The translations under genes and the position numbers were made by a program. This document shows positions 18,949 to 27,875 of a stretch of DNA of 64,000 nucleotides, piece after piece; within the stretch, counting starts at the first letter, position 1, and every line of letters starts with the position of its first letter. The notes under the pieces are model-generated. The model searched no databases. It saw only the letters and a program-made list of their open reading frames with translations, and was not told where the DNA came from. This stretch comes from Flavobacterium hydrophilum (GTDB taxonomy: Bacteria > Bacteroidota > Bacteroidia > Flavobacteriales > Flavobacteriaceae): NCBI RefSeq assembly GCF_003202405.1, contig NZ_QJHL01000001.1:372001-436000 (forward strand). Reading direction: 5' to 3'.

Positions 18949-19051
18949 GATTAAATTTACTGATAATTCACGTATCATATTGAGATAAAAACTCCTTTCC
19001 CAAATATTGAGATTAGTTTTAAAGGTGAAACTAAAAAAAAAACATTGTTAC

Positions 19052-19082
19052 AAAAAAAAGACTGCCATTTATGACAGTCTCT
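19052..19082 (-). terminator. Rho-independent terminator
   Basis: On the minus strand GACTGTCAT / ATGGCAGTC is followed by eight T. It lies just after the small gene at 19089-19286 and supports that gene being real. Confidence 0.8.
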
Positions 19083-19088
19083 TATTCT

Positions 19089-19286
19089 TTATACTTTAAC
19101 TAATAGTAAACATTCTTTTAATTCAGGTTTTTCGACTATGAAGTTTAATAACCATTCTTGCAATTGTTCCATTTCGTAAGGTAACAGTGTTTTGATAGCT
19201 TTTTCTAATTCTTTACAAAAAAGCACCGGGTCGAAACTTACTCTTTCAAGTATTGATTTCGTGTAATCAAACATCATTTTTGACAT
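19089..19286 (-). CDS. Small acidic hypothetical protein
   Basis: The 65-residue, mostly helical protein (YTKSILERVSFDPVLFCKELEKAIKTLLPYEMEQLQEWLLNF) has no signal or membrane segment. It has its own terminator and a clear spacing from its neighbours, and Flavobacteria carry similar short proteins. Nothing in the sequence suggests a function beyond a possible small binding or regulatory role. Confidence 0.65.
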   Translation of the reverse strand: MSKMMFDYTKSILERVSFDPVLFCKELEKAIKTLLPYEMEQLQEWLLNFIVEKPELKECLLLVKV

Positions 19287-19457
19287 AATAAATAAGATTT
19301 TGGGGGGTTATCTTTATTTTTAAACTCGAGCCAAATTTAAACAAATATCACATATAAAAGATCTTTTTAACTTATTTTTTTAAAAATATTAGCAACGAAT
19401 ACGTTTTCTTAATGAATATAAATCAATATAGATTTGTTCTAAATAGCAGTGTATGAA

Positions 19458-20117
19458 TTATTTTACAGCTCTAAACATTTCTCTTTTTCCTGGAGGGCCT
19501 GCTAATTTTTCAACGGTAAATCCAACTTCAATCATGCTTCTTTTAACAACTCCCCGTGCTGCATAAGTTACCAAAACGCCATTTGGTTTTAAACTATTAT
19601 ACATTTTCTGAAAAATTTCTGTACTCCATAACTCAGGTTGTACTCTGTATCCAAAGGCGTCAAAGTAAATTAAATCAAAAATTTCAAAATCGTCTATTTC
19701 ATCAAAAAATTGTTTTCTTTTTGTTAATGAATAATTAGGACTGATTTCAGTTTTTAAGTTCCATTCTGATTCATGCATTTTTTTAAAAATATTTTCAAAC
19801 GAATCGGCTTCTAACTCTGATACATAATTCATGGCTAACACTTCTTCAGCATTAACAGGATAAGCTTCAACACCAGTGTAATCAATGTGTTGTTTTTTTT
19901 GATTTGCTTCAAGAAAAGTTATAAAAGCATTTAATCCTGTTCCAAAGCCAATTTCAAGAATGCTAACCGGTTTATCATTAAAGAGGTGTAGACCATTTTT
20001 TATAAAAACGTGTTTAGCTTCCTGAATCGCACCGTGTTTTGAATGGTAGCATTCATCCCATTCCTGCAAACGAATTGTAGTTGAACCGTCTGACGTTTTA
20101 ATAATTTCTCTTTTCAT
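19458..20117 (-). CDS. mnmD: tRNA 5-aminomethyl-2-thiouridine methyltransferase MnmD
   Basis: The start is set at ATG 20117, at MKREIIKTSDGSTT, which matches the usual family opening; the longer frame adds 22 non-conserved residues. The 219-residue product is the stand-alone methyltransferase half of MnmC (DUF752). The SAM site is ILEIGFGTGLNAF and the active-site region is DLIYFDAFGYRVQPELWS. The end PGGKR-like motif PPGKREM is also typical. It adds the final methyl group to mnm5s2U34 of several tRNAs. The FAD-dependent MnmC1 half is absent, which is normal for this family. Confidence 0.92.
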   Translation of the reverse strand: MKREIIKTSDGSTTIRLQEWDECYHSKHGAIQEAKHVFIKNGLHLFNDKPVSILEIGFGTGLNAFITFLEANQKKQHIDYTGVEAYPVNAEEVLAMNYVSELEADSFENIFKKMHESEWNLKTEISPNYSLTKRKQFFDEIDDFEIFDLIYFDAFGYRVQPELWSTEIFQKMYNSLKPNGVLVTYAARGVVKRSMIEVGFTVEKLAGPPGKREMFRAVK

Positions 20118-20333
20118 TAAATTTTGAATTTTGCAATACGTTTTTATACTTCTAAAAGGGTGTTGTATGCCAAATTTAATCAAAACAAATGCGTAAAGCC
20201 TTAAAAAATCAAGGTTTTTTCATAAAATCCATATAAAAATCAGTTAAATTTTTAAGTTTATTGTAAGATAAATAAATCGCAGTTAAATGAGGTAATTAAT
20301 GGTTTTTTAGCAAGGAAATTATATATTTTTACT

Positions 20334-20341
20334 TAATTTTG
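20334..20341 (+). promoter_or_regulatory. -7 promoter element of ilvE
   Basis: TAATTTTG matches TAnnTTTG, 84 bases upstream of the start codon, leaving an 80-base leader of unknown role. Confidence 0.5.
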
Positions 20342-20424
20342 CATTCAATAAATTCTATTTTATATCAAATTATCACTTTAAGAAGTCTCTCATGTGATAA
20401 AAATTACGTAAAACTTACATTATT

Positions 20425-21495
20425 ATGAGTACAACTCAAACAAGCAAAATTGAAATCAGAAAAGCCACTTCTTCTAAGATTAGCAGTGTAGACTTTGAAA
20501 ACTTAAGCTTTGGTGCTGTATTTACAGACCATTTATTTGAATGTGATTTTAAAAATGGGGAATGGCAAACACCGGTCATTAAGCCGTATGCTCCTATTTT
20601 AATGGATCCTTCTTCTAAAGTCTTTCATTATGGTCAGGCGATTTTTGAAGGGATGAAAGCTTACAAAGATGACAATAATGATGTTTGGTTGTTCAGACCT
20701 GATGAGAACTACAAACGTTTCAATAATTCAGCAGTTCGTATGGCAATGCCCGAAGTTCCTGAATCCGTTTTTATAGATGGTTTGAATGAATTATTAAAAA
20801 TTGACAAAGACTGGATTCAAAAAGGAAACGGAAGCAGTATGTATATTCGTCCTTTTATGATCGCTACAGGTCCCGGAGTTGTGGCTAATCCATCTGATGA
20901 ATATAAATTTATGATTTTACTTTCTCCTGCAAAATCATATTATTCAGGTGAAGTAAAAGTAATTATTGCAGAGCATTACAGCAGAGCTGCTAATGGTGGA
21001 ATTGGAGCTGCAAAAGCTGCGGGTAACTATGCTGCGCAGTTTTATCCAACAAATCTGGCTAATAAAGACGGTTTTCAGCAGGTAATCTGGACTGATGATG
21101 CGACTCATACAAAACTGGAAGAAGCCGGTACAATGAATGTATTCTTTAGAATTAATGATACATTATTAACTGCGCCTACAAGTGAAAGAATTTTGGATGG
21201 TATTACCAGAAAAAGTTTGATTGCTATGGCTGAAAAAGAAGGCTTAAATGTAGAAGTTCGTCCTGTTATTGTTTCAGAGTTGGTAGAAGCTGCTAAAAAT
21301 GGATCTTTAAAAGAGATTTTTGGTGCAGGAACTGCGGCAGTTGTAAGTGTTATTAAAGGATTCTCTTATCAGGATGTTTATTATGAAATGACTTCAATCG
21401 AAAATTCATACGCTTCACTTTTAAAAGAAAAACTAACAAATCTTCAAAATAAACTTGCAGAAGATACTTTTGGATGGACAGTAAAAGTTCAGTAA
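20425..21495 (+). CDS. ilvE: Branched-chain amino acid aminotransferase
   Basis: This 356-residue PLP fold-type IV enzyme is of the longer, mammalian-like BCAT class. Features are FHYGQAIFEGMKAY (about 73-86), the PLP lysine in GAAKAAGNYAAQF near residue 195, the cofactor-contacting EEAGTMNVFF (about 232-241) and GAGTAAVVS (about 309-317). It catalyses the last step of valine, leucine and isoleucine synthesis and the first step of their breakdown, which also feeds branched fatty acids. The gene is not in an ilv operon. A convergent terminator separates it from the MazG-like gene. Confidence 0.95.
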   Translation: MSTTQTSKIEIRKATSSKISSVDFENLSFGAVFTDHLFECDFKNGEWQTPVIKPYAPILMDPSSKVFHYGQAIFEGMKAYKDDNNDVWLFRPDENYKRFNNSAVRMAMPEVPESVFIDGLNELLKIDKDWIQKGNGSSMYIRPFMIATGPGVVANPSDEYKFMILLSPAKSYYSGEVKVIIAEHYSRAANGGIGAAKAAGNYAAQFYPTNLANKDGFQQVIWTDDATHTKLEEAGTMNVFFRINDTLLTAPTSERILDGITRKSLIAMAEKEGLNVEVRPVIVSELVEAAKNGSLKEIFGAGTAAVVSVIKGFSYQDVYYEMTSIENSYASLLKEKLTNLQNKLAEDTFGWTVKVQ

Positions 21496-21516
21496 TTCAA
21501 AAAAAATTAGATAAAA

Positions 21517-21555
21517 AGAAACCCGACAAATTAAAATTGTCGGGTTTTGTTTTTA
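21517..21555. terminator. Bidirectional terminator
   Basis: AAACCCGACAA / TTGTCGGGTTT hairpin between convergent genes; T-run on the plus strand and A-run on the opposite side. Confidence 0.85.
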
Positions 21556-21933
21556 TAACAGTTTTGAAAAATCCGGCTTGAAATAATTCGGTCCCTTCAT
21601 TACTTTTCCATCTTCACGATAAATAGGCTGTCCGTCTTCTCCTAATTTACTCATATTGCTGCGTTGGATTTCATCAAAAACTGCTTCAATTTTGTCTTGT
21701 AGGCCATGTTCGATAATTGTTCCGCACAAAATATACATCATGTCTCCAAGAGCATCAGCAATTTCCACTAAGTCATTGTTTTGAACAGCTTCAAGATATT
21801 CTTCATTTTCTTCTTTCATTAAATTATAACGTAGCTGTTTTTTGGTTTCGCCTAAATCGGCAATGGGAGTTTCGCTGTGTCCTATTTTAAAAGCAGTATG
21901 AAATTCTTTTACTGCATCAATTTGTTTCTTCAT
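21553..21933 (-). CDS. MazG-like nucleotide pyrophosphohydrolase
   Basis: The 126-residue all-alpha protein has the metal motif KEENEEYLEA (about 40-49), repeated acidic residues EIADALGDMMYILCG and a C-terminal segment PNYFKPDFSKLL found in phage/cellular MazG-like phosphoribosyl-ATP pyrophosphohydrolase homologues. Family members hydrolyse NTPs to NMP and PPi, often non-canonical ones such as dUTP. A histidine-pathway role is unlikely as no his genes are nearby. Substrate unknown. Confidence 0.85.
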   Translation of the reverse strand: MKKQIDAVKEFHTAFKIGHSETPIADLGETKKQLRYNLMKEENEEYLEAVQNNDLVEIADALGDMMYILCGTIIEHGLQDKIEAVFDEIQRSNMSKLGEDGQPIYREDGKVMKGPNYFKPDFSKLL

Positions 21934-22014
21934 TTTTTATTTGATTAAATGGAGTGCCAAATTAGCAACTATTCGTGTACAATTCTCTAAATTTGTCAAA
22001 AATAATTTTCAACT

Positions 22015-22203
22015 ATGTTTAGTCAGGGACAATTAATATTCGCTGTTTGTTTTTTTATTGCATTTGTAATCGTAATGGTTTTTGCTTATCGAAAAGATCT
22101 TGCCTTGCATAAGATTTTCTATAAAGGAAATTACAAAGTCTTAATTGGTTTTTTGCTATTTATTTTTATTTTGTTCTTAATCAAATTCTTTTTTAAAAGA
22201 TAA
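22015..22203 (+). CDS. Small membrane protein
   Basis: This 62-residue protein has two predicted membrane helices (GQLIFAVCFFIAFVIVMVFAY and VLIGFLLFIFILFLIKFFF) joined by a basic loop. Such small two-helix proteins are common in Flavobacterium. Function unknown. It is divergent from the MazG-like gene and transcribed alone. Confidence 0.65.
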   Translation: MFSQGQLIFAVCFFIAFVIVMVFAYRKDLALHKIFYKGNYKVLIGFLLFIFILFLIKFFFKR

Positions 22204-22387
22204 ATGGAAAATTTATTTCTATATTTAAAAAAGGAAAATTAGAAAAAATATACTTTTGAATCTTCAATGTCGTTTTGTTAGTGTGCTTTTTAATATGGTA
22301 TAATTTTAAAGAAGCATTTTTATTTTTTTTGTTATTCGTAACACCGTAATAAATTTATAACTTTACGACACCAAAACAACCTACACA

Positions 22388-23560
22388 ATGAAAATCCTAA
22401 AATATCTATTCCTTTTATTAATACTAAGTTTTGTTGCTTTAAGTGTTTTTGTGGCTACACAAAAAGGTCTTTTTACTGTTGAGAGAAGTAAGGTGATCAA
22501 TTCACCGAGAGCTACGGTATATCATTATGTAAATGATTTTAGAAATTTTGAAGATTTTGAATCCTGGGCAGTTGAAGATCCAACAATAAAAATGTCATTT
22601 CCTGAAAAAACAGCAGGTAATGGGGCTTCATTTTCCTGGGAGGGTAGCGAAGGAAAAGGAAATGGTTTAACGCTTCAGTCGAAAGAGGGTGAAAGTATTC
22701 GTCAAAAAATGAATTTTGACGGAACTGAGGCTGATGTTCAGTGGGTCTTTAAAGATACTCTTAACGGAAAAACGAAGGTTACCTGGAAAGCCAAAGGTGA
22801 GATGAGTTTTTTATTTAAAATTTATACTGTTTTGAATGGTGGTTCCGATAAAATAATAGGGACTATGTATGAAAAAACGCTTGTGAATATTGATAAAAAT
22901 CTGGATTATGAAACTAAGACCTATGCAATAGAAGTAAATGGTGTTGTAAGGAAAACGGAAAGTTTTTATATTAAACAAACTTTTACAAGTGAAATTCAAA
23001 AAGTCAATAAAAATGCCAGAGTAGTTATTCCAAAGTTGATTGAGTTTAGTAAAACAAATAATTTATATACAAACGGAAAGCCTTTTATTATTTATCATAC
23101 CTATGATGTAAAAACTAATTTGGCGAAAATTTCAATCTGTTTGCCAATAAATAAAGAAATTTCGACAAGTGCAGGAAGCGATATTCTGGCAGGAAAATTA
23201 AACAGTTTTGATGCTGTAAAAACTACTTTAAAAGGGGATTATTCCCATACTAACGAAGCAATTTCAAAAACAACAGCTTTTATTAATAAGGAGAAAATTG
23301 TCTCTGATTTGAGCTGGTCGCATCTTGAAATTTTAACGGCCGGTAAATTAGATGTTAAAAGTTCGTCGAAATTAGTAACTGAAATTTATTATCCAATTAT
23401 ACCAAAAGTAGTGCCTGTTGTTGAGGCGGCTCCTGTATACTCTGATGCTGATCAGCCGGTAGCTAAAAAAACTACAACTGATCCGGTAGTTAAAAAACCT
23501 GCAGCAACAACACCTCCGGCTAAAACAACTACAACGGAAGAGGAAGATTCAGAATTTTAA
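22388..23560 (+). CDS. SRPBCC-domain protein with Pro/Thr-rich tail
   Basis: The 390-residue protein has an N-terminal membrane anchor or uncleaved signal (FLLLILSFVALSVFVAT). A START/Bet v1-like polyketide cyclase domain follows (about 31-180: VINSPRATVYHYVNDFRNFEDFESWAVEDPTIKM). A GyrI-like second domain runs from about 215 to 345 (FIIYHTYDVKTNLAKISICLPINKEI). The C-terminal 45 residues are low-complexity Ala/Pro/Thr/Lys. The Bet v1 fold binds hydrophobic ligands. It lies 69 bases before the ECF sigma gene and may belong to its regulon; no enzyme residues are recognisable. Confidence 0.75.
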   Translation: MKILKYLFLLLILSFVALSVFVATQKGLFTVERSKVINSPRATVYHYVNDFRNFEDFESWAVEDPTIKMSFPEKTAGNGASFSWEGSEGKGNGLTLQSKEGESIRQKMNFDGTEADVQWVFKDTLNGKTKVTWKAKGEMSFLFKIYTVLNGGSDKIIGTMYEKTLVNIDKNLDYETKTYAIEVNGVVRKTESFYIKQTFTSEIQKVNKNARVVIPKLIEFSKTNNLYTNGKPFIIYHTYDVKTNLAKISICLPINKEISTSAGSDILAGKLNSFDAVKTTLKGDYSHTNEAISKTTAFINKEKIVSDLSWSHLEILTAGKLDVKSSSKLVTEIYYPIIPKVVPVVEAAPVYSDADQPVAKKTTTDPVVKKPAATTPPAKTTTTEEEDSEF

Positions 23561-23629
23561 AAAAAAATAGAAAAGCTGATTAAACCTTTTGTAATAAATT
23601 CATTCAAATAACAAGATAACTAAAAAAAC

Positions 23630-24172
23630 TTGACAGACGAGAAGGAATTTATAGCACAGTTATTAAATCCTAAAACGCAAAATGCTGCGTTTCAGATACT
23701 CTTGTCGCAATATCAAAAACCATTGTATTCTCATATTCGGAATATTGTTTTGAATCATGACGATGCTGATGATGTTTTACAGAATACTTTTGTAAAAGTA
23801 TTTCAATATTTGAAAAATTTTAAAGGCGAAAGCAAGCTTTTTTCATGGATGTATAGAATTGCAACCAATGAAGCTCTGACTTTTTTGAGTCAAAAAGCAA
23901 AATTAAACGGTTTAACATCTGAAGCTTTACAAAATAAAACAATTGATAATTTAAAAGCCGATACTTATTTTGATGGTGATGAAATTCAGATCAAGCTTCA
24001 AAAAGCACTTGTTACATTGCCGGAGAAACAACAATTGGTTTTTAAAATGAAATATTTTGAAGAATTAAAGTACGAAGAAATTTCTGAAATTCTGGGAACT
24101 TCTGTAGGAGCATTGAAGGCTTCTTATCATCACGCGGTAAAAAAAATTGAATTATATGTTACATCAAATTAA
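23630..24172 (+). CDS. ECF-type RNA polymerase sigma factor
   Basis: The 180-residue sigma factor appears to start at a TTG codon (TTGACAGACGAG), as no suitable ATG precedes region 2. Region 2 contains HDDADDVLQNTFVKVFQYLKNFKGESKLFSWMYRIATNEAL. Region 4 contains LPEKQQLVFKMKYFEELKYEEISEILGTSVGALKASYHHAVKKIE. It is the first gene of a three-gene unit with a probable membrane regulator and an exported protein after it, the common arrangement for envelope-stress sigma operons in Bacteroidota. Confidence 0.93.
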   Translation: MTDEKEFIAQLLNPKTQNAAFQILLSQYQKPLYSHIRNIVLNHDDADDVLQNTFVKVFQYLKNFKGESKLFSWMYRIATNEALTFLSQKAKLNGLTSEALQNKTIDNLKADTYFDGDEIQIKLQKALVTLPEKQQLVFKMKYFEELKYEEISEILGTSVGALKASYHHAVKKIELYVTSN

Positions 24173-24205
24173 ACCTTTTGTTATAAAACATATCTTATAG
24201 GCATT

Positions 24206-24616
24206 ATGGAGACATTTAAATTAGAAAACGAGCCGAAAATAAAAACTGGATTTAAAACTCCGGATTCTTATTTTGATGATTTTTCGGCAAAAGTTTTAGG
24301 ACAGATCAATGAAAAGGAAATAAAAGTAATTCCGATTTACAAACGTAAAGAGGTTATTGCAATGTTTGTTGCTGCGGTAATTGTTATTGCATTAATGATT
24401 CCGATAGTAAATAATTACACTAAATCAAAAGAACTTGATGAGGCAACTTTGGAAACCTATTTATCGTATCAGTCTAATATAAACCAATATGATTTGATTA
24501 GGGAATTAGACACTAAAGATATTGAGGCAATTAATAAGAACGTTGTACTGGAACAGGAAACCCTTGAAGATGTTTTGTCTTCAAGCCCAAATATTGAAAA
24601 TTTAATTTCTGAATAA
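24206..24616 (+). CDS. Membrane-anchored putative anti-sigma factor
   Basis: This 136-residue protein has one membrane helix (MFVAAVIVIALMIPIV, about 53-68). The N-terminal part faces the cytoplasm and carries TPDSYFDDFSAKVLGQI, a short helical motif frequent just downstream of Bacteroidota ECF genes. Its acidic C-terminal part is periplasmic. It does not have the FecR or zinc anti-sigma domain. Position and topology suggest it holds the preceding sigma factor inactive until an envelope signal appears. Confidence 0.65.
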   Translation: METFKLENEPKIKTGFKTPDSYFDDFSAKVLGQINEKEIKVIPIYKRKEVIAMFVAAVIVIALMIPIVNNYTKSKELDEATLETYLSYQSNINQYDLIRELDTKDIEAINKNVVLEQETLEDVLSSSPNIENLISE

Positions 24617-24634
24617 AAATAAAAAACAATAAAG

Positions 24635-25093
24635 ATGAAAATCAAAAATATACTACCCATATTGCTGTTCTTAGTTAGTTTTTCATTTTATGCACAAGGT
24701 GAGAAAACAGATGAAAAGCGTGAAAAGATAAAAGCTTACAAAGTCTCTTTTTTAACTACAGAATTAGAACTTACCTCTAGTGAAGCTGAGAAATTCTGGC
24801 CAATTTATAATGCTTTTGATGATAAGCAATATGAATTGCGACATGAGAAAATGAAGACCTATTTACGTAAGCTAAATGATGATAATATTAGTTCTGTTTC
24901 AGAAAAAGAGGCATGCACACTTTTATCACAAATTGAAAGCACGGATAAAGAATTATTTGTTCTGAAAGAAAAATACATGGCTAATCTTAAAAAAGTGCTT
25001 TCGGCAAAAAAAATATTGAAGCTGAAAAAATCAGAGGATGATTTTAATCGAAAATTGTTAAAGCAATATAAGGAAAAAGCAGGTAAAAATTAA
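24635..25093 (+). CDS. Exported helical protein, possible periplasmic sensor (Spy/CpxP-like)
   Basis: The 152-residue protein has a signal peptide (LPILLFLVSFSFYAQ) and a charged helical body. LTTELELTSSEAEKFWPIYNAFDDKQYELRHEKMKTYLRKL resembles the LTxxQ-type helical segments of Spy/CpxP periplasmic chaperones. It is the third gene of the sigma operon and could sense misfolded proteins there. A strong terminator follows. The match to the named family is weak. Confidence 0.65.
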   Translation: MKIKNILPILLFLVSFSFYAQGEKTDEKREKIKAYKVSFLTTELELTSSEAEKFWPIYNAFDDKQYELRHEKMKTYLRKLNDDNISSVSEKEACTLLSQIESTDKELFVLKEKYMANLKKVLSAKKILKLKKSEDDFNRKLLKQYKEKAGKN

Positions 25094-25163
25094 GTATTAC
25101 AAATACTAATACCTGTGTCACAAATACCACAAGAGGCAAAAAAAACACATAACAACAGCGATA

Positions 25164-25216
25164 AGGCCCCTATATAATAATACTTACTTTATTATTTAGG
25201 GGTTTTATTATTTTTT
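25164..25216 (+). terminator. Terminator of the sigma operon
   Basis: CCCCTA-TAATAA paired with TTATTA-TAGGGG around a short loop, followed by a long T-run; also usable by the convergent gene at 25226. Confidence 0.75.
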
Positions 25217-25225
25217 TTTTTTGAG

Positions 25226-26287
25226 TTATTTGAAGCGAAGTCTTAGTACTTTATTGTGACCTGCTGCAATTGCTGTATTTCTGTTGATAAAACGAATTGT
25301 AAAAAGTTTTGAATCAGTTGATAATTGTGTCCAGTTTGCACCTCCATTTTGAGAATATTGGATTCCTTCTGAACCTACACAAATAATTTCTTTGCCGTTA
25401 CCTCCTGGAACATACTGTACACATGAGGCATATCCAAAACCCATTCCCTGGCCGATTAATTCCCAGGTTTTGCCGCCATCTGTTGTAAAAGCCTTATTGT
25501 CATTTTTTTGGTTTGGAAGTTCATAATCGCCTCCGGCAATAAATCCATGTTTAGAATCATAAAAATCAGCTGTAAAAATACCAGTCATTGTTTTGCCCTG
25601 AACGATAGGAGTTTCAATTACTTTCCAGGTTTTAGCTTTATCCGGAGAATAAAAAACGCGTGATTTTTTTCCTCCTGAAACCAGCCAGGTGTCATCTCCT
25701 TTTGTAATAATGTTAGAATTACTGGCTGCAAAAGCTGTTTCGCCTTTAGCATTTGTAGGTAATTTATCTGATAATAATTTTGTCCAGGTTTCACCTCCAT
25801 CACGGGTTATGATAATTGAAAAAGTGTCTTCTGTTGGATCGCCAATAGCAATTCCTTCTTTGTCGTTCCAGAATTGCATACTATCATAAAACACTCTTTC
25901 GTGGATTTCTTTGTAAACTAATTTTACTTTTTGTGTTTTTTTAGATACAGAATAAAGTAATGCAGGATTTCCAACACTTAATAAAAAAATATCTTTCGAA
26001 GTTTGAGCGATACTTCGGAATTCTAATTTTAAAGTATCACGATAAATATGCTCTTCAAACTTTTCTTTTTTATCTAAATCATAGTATCCAAAACGAGAAT
26101 TATCAGCACCATACCACACCTTATTTTTATCAATTGAAATAGCCCTAATGCTAATTTTATCCTGAAACAAAGTATCTGTTTCCATTGATGTGAAACCGCC
26201 ATAAAAAAATGTTTTGGCATTGTTGTTCAATGGTTTAAAAGAAATGAATAAAATAAAAACGCCACAAAATAACATTACTTTTTTCAT
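25226..26287 (-). CDS. Asp-box (BNR/YCF48-like) beta-propeller protein
   Basis: The 353-residue protein has a signal peptide (VMLFCGVFILFISFKPL). Repeated Asp-box motifs follow: ITRDGGETWTKL, SPDKAKTWKVI, TTDGGKTWELIG and SQNGGANWTQL. They mark blades of a sialidase/YCF48-type propeller. Similar proteins are annotated as oxidoreductases or glycosyl hydrolases without proof; the sialidase Arg triad is not recognisable. It probably binds an extracytoplasmic partner. It is monocistronic. Confidence 0.82.
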   Translation of the reverse strand: MKKVMLFCGVFILFISFKPLNNNAKTFFYGGFTSMETDTLFQDKISIRAISIDKNKVWYGADNSRFGYYDLDKKEKFEEHIYRDTLKLEFRSIAQTSKDIFLLSVGNPALLYSVSKKTQKVKLVYKEIHERVFYDSMQFWNDKEGIAIGDPTEDTFSIIITRDGGETWTKLLSDKLPTNAKGETAFAASNSNIITKGDDTWLVSGGKKSRVFYSPDKAKTWKVIETPIVQGKTMTGIFTADFYDSKHGFIAGGDYELPNQKNDNKAFTTDGGKTWELIGQGMGFGYASCVQYVPGGNGKEIICVGSEGIQYSQNGGANWTQLSTDSKLFTIRFINRNTAIAAGHNKVLRLRFK

Positions 26288-26406
26288 ATAGGTTAAGATT
26301 TAGGTATTGCTAAAATACAATTATTTATAACATGTAAAATATATTTTGTTTTTTTTCTGGCACAGTAATTGGATACTCCAGAATATTAATCTTAATATGA
26401 TTTGCC

Positions 26407-27750
26407 ATGAAAGCGAAAATACTTTTTTTAGCGTTAGTAACTATAGGTTTGAGTTCTTGTGCAGTACAAAGCCAGACTACTGTTTATGCAAAAAACTCAG
26501 ATATCAGTGATAATTTGGACTTAAGAGCTGTTGCTTCTATTTTTGGAGAATCAGCCAATCTTCAGGATTTCGAAAGAAGGCTAAATGATCCAAAATATCA
26601 AATTTCAAATCTTGACTTAAATAATGATGATCAGGTTGATTATTTACGTGTTATCGAAACTGTTGAAGACAGGACTCACGTAGTGATAATCCAGTCAGTT
26701 CTTGATCGAGATGTTTACCAGGATATTGCAACCATCGATGTAGAAAGAGATAATTACAATAAAGTAAGTGTTCAGATTGTAGGTAACAGTTATTTATATG
26801 GGGCTAATTATATTTATGAGCCTGTTTATAATGTATCTCCGGTTATTTATTCATCATTCTGGGTTACAAACTACAGACCTTATTATTCTACATGGACCTG
26901 GAATTTTTTCCCAACCTATTATGTAGCTTGGAGACCTTATCCGATTTACAGATATAGAAGTAATATCAATATTTGTATTAATGTAAACAATCGTTATAAT
27001 TATGTAAACCACAGAAGAAGCTATAGAGCTCCGGTGATATATGAAACAAGACGTTCTTATGGTTACGAAAGACAATATCCTAACCGTAGTTTTTCGCAGA
27101 GACATGCGAACGTTAATAACAGATATGAGTTAGATCGTAGACGTGTTGCAAGTAGAGAATCTAGTAGAAATCAAAATGTTTACAATAATAACAGGTCAAA
27201 TTCAGGAAGATCTTCAGGTACAGGATATGGAACTCCAAACAGAAATTATGCTGAAAACAGAAATGCATCATCTAATAGAAGCTATAATTCAAATCGAGCT
27301 GGTTCTGACAGAGATAATACATCCAAAGCAAATAATCCTGTAAGAGTTGAAAATAATTCCAGAACAGAATCAAGAGGGTATTCTAATGAAAACAGAACGA
27401 ATGGATCCAGAGAAAATTCTGAAAACAAAATGAATGAAAACAGATCAGTTTATAGTCCAAGAACAGAATCCAGAGGGAATTCTGAGAATAGAACGAATGA
27501 AACCAGATCCGTTTCAACTCCAAGAACAGAATCTTCCAGAGGGAATTTTGAAAACAGGATCAATATGAATAGAGCTGCTTCATCCTCTACAAGGACTGAA
27601 TCTCAAAGAACAGCATCTGAAAACAGATCTTCGAGACCGCAAGCATCACAACGTTCAGAAGCTCCACGAGGAAATCAGGAAGCCAGAGGTGGTGGTCAGT
27701 CACAAAGACAAAATAATTCAGAATCAAGAGGTGGAGGAAGAAGAGGTTAG
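26407..27750 (+). CDS. Asn/Arg/Ser-rich repetitive lipoprotein
   Basis: The 447-residue protein starts with a lipobox (LSSC, Cys18). The ordered N-terminal half (about 40-140) is followed by a Tyr/Trp-rich stretch (about 140-200: FFPTYYVAWRPYPIYRYR). A long disordered tail (about 205-447) is dominated by Asn, Arg, Ser and Glu. The tail includes imperfect repeats of a PRTESRG-SENR-type unit around 310-400. It is very basic and may bind acidic polymer or DNA at the cell surface. A convincing terminator follows. Confidence 0.75.
   Translation: MKAKILFLALVTIGLSSCAVQSQTTVYAKNSDISDNLDLRAVASIFGESANLQDFERRLNDPKYQISNLDLNNDDQVDYLRVIETVEDRTHVVIIQSVLDRDVYQDIATIDVERDNYNKVSVQIVGNSYLYGANYIYEPVYNVSPVIYSSFWVTNYRPYYSTWTWNFFPTYYVAWRPYPIYRYRSNINICINVNNRYNYVNHRRSYRAPVIYETRRSYGYERQYPNRSFSQRHANVNNRYELDRRRVASRESSRNQNVYNNNRSNSGRSSGTGYGTPNRNYAENRNASSNRSYNSNRAGSDRDNTSKANNPVRVENNSRTESRGYSNENRTNGSRENSENKMNENRSVYSPRTESRGNSENRTNETRSVSTPRTESSRGNFENRINMNRAASSSTRTESQRTASENRSSRPQASQRSEAPRGNQEARGGGQSQRQNNSESRGGGRRG
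27350..27620 (+). repeat. Imperfect coding repeats in the lipoprotein tail
   Basis: At least four degenerate copies of a unit reading roughly R-T-E-S-R-G-x-S/F-E-N-R-x-N are visible, spaced about 20-25 codons apart. It is a candidate for length variation between strains. Confidence 0.6.
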
Positions 27751-27774
27751 TCTTAAAAAAAGGTTTTTAAATTA

Positions 27775-27808
27775 AAAAGAACACAATCTAACGATTGTGT
27801 TTTTTTTG
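27775..27808 (+). terminator. Rho-independent terminator
   Basis: ACACAATC / GATTGTGT hairpin followed by eight or more T. Confidence 0.8.
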
Positions 27809-27818
27809 TTGTTTATAA

Positions 27819-27851
27819 TTGATGCTAATTTGTTTTAAAACAGTAAATTTG
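27819..27851 (+). promoter_or_regulatory. kup promoter
   Basis: TTG at 27819-27821 and TAAATTTG at 27844-27851 with a 22-base spacer, 25 bases before the chosen ATG. Their position rules out the longer reading frame that starts at 27819. Confidence 0.6.
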
Positions 27852-27875
27852 CAACCGTCTTTTATAAAAACATAC

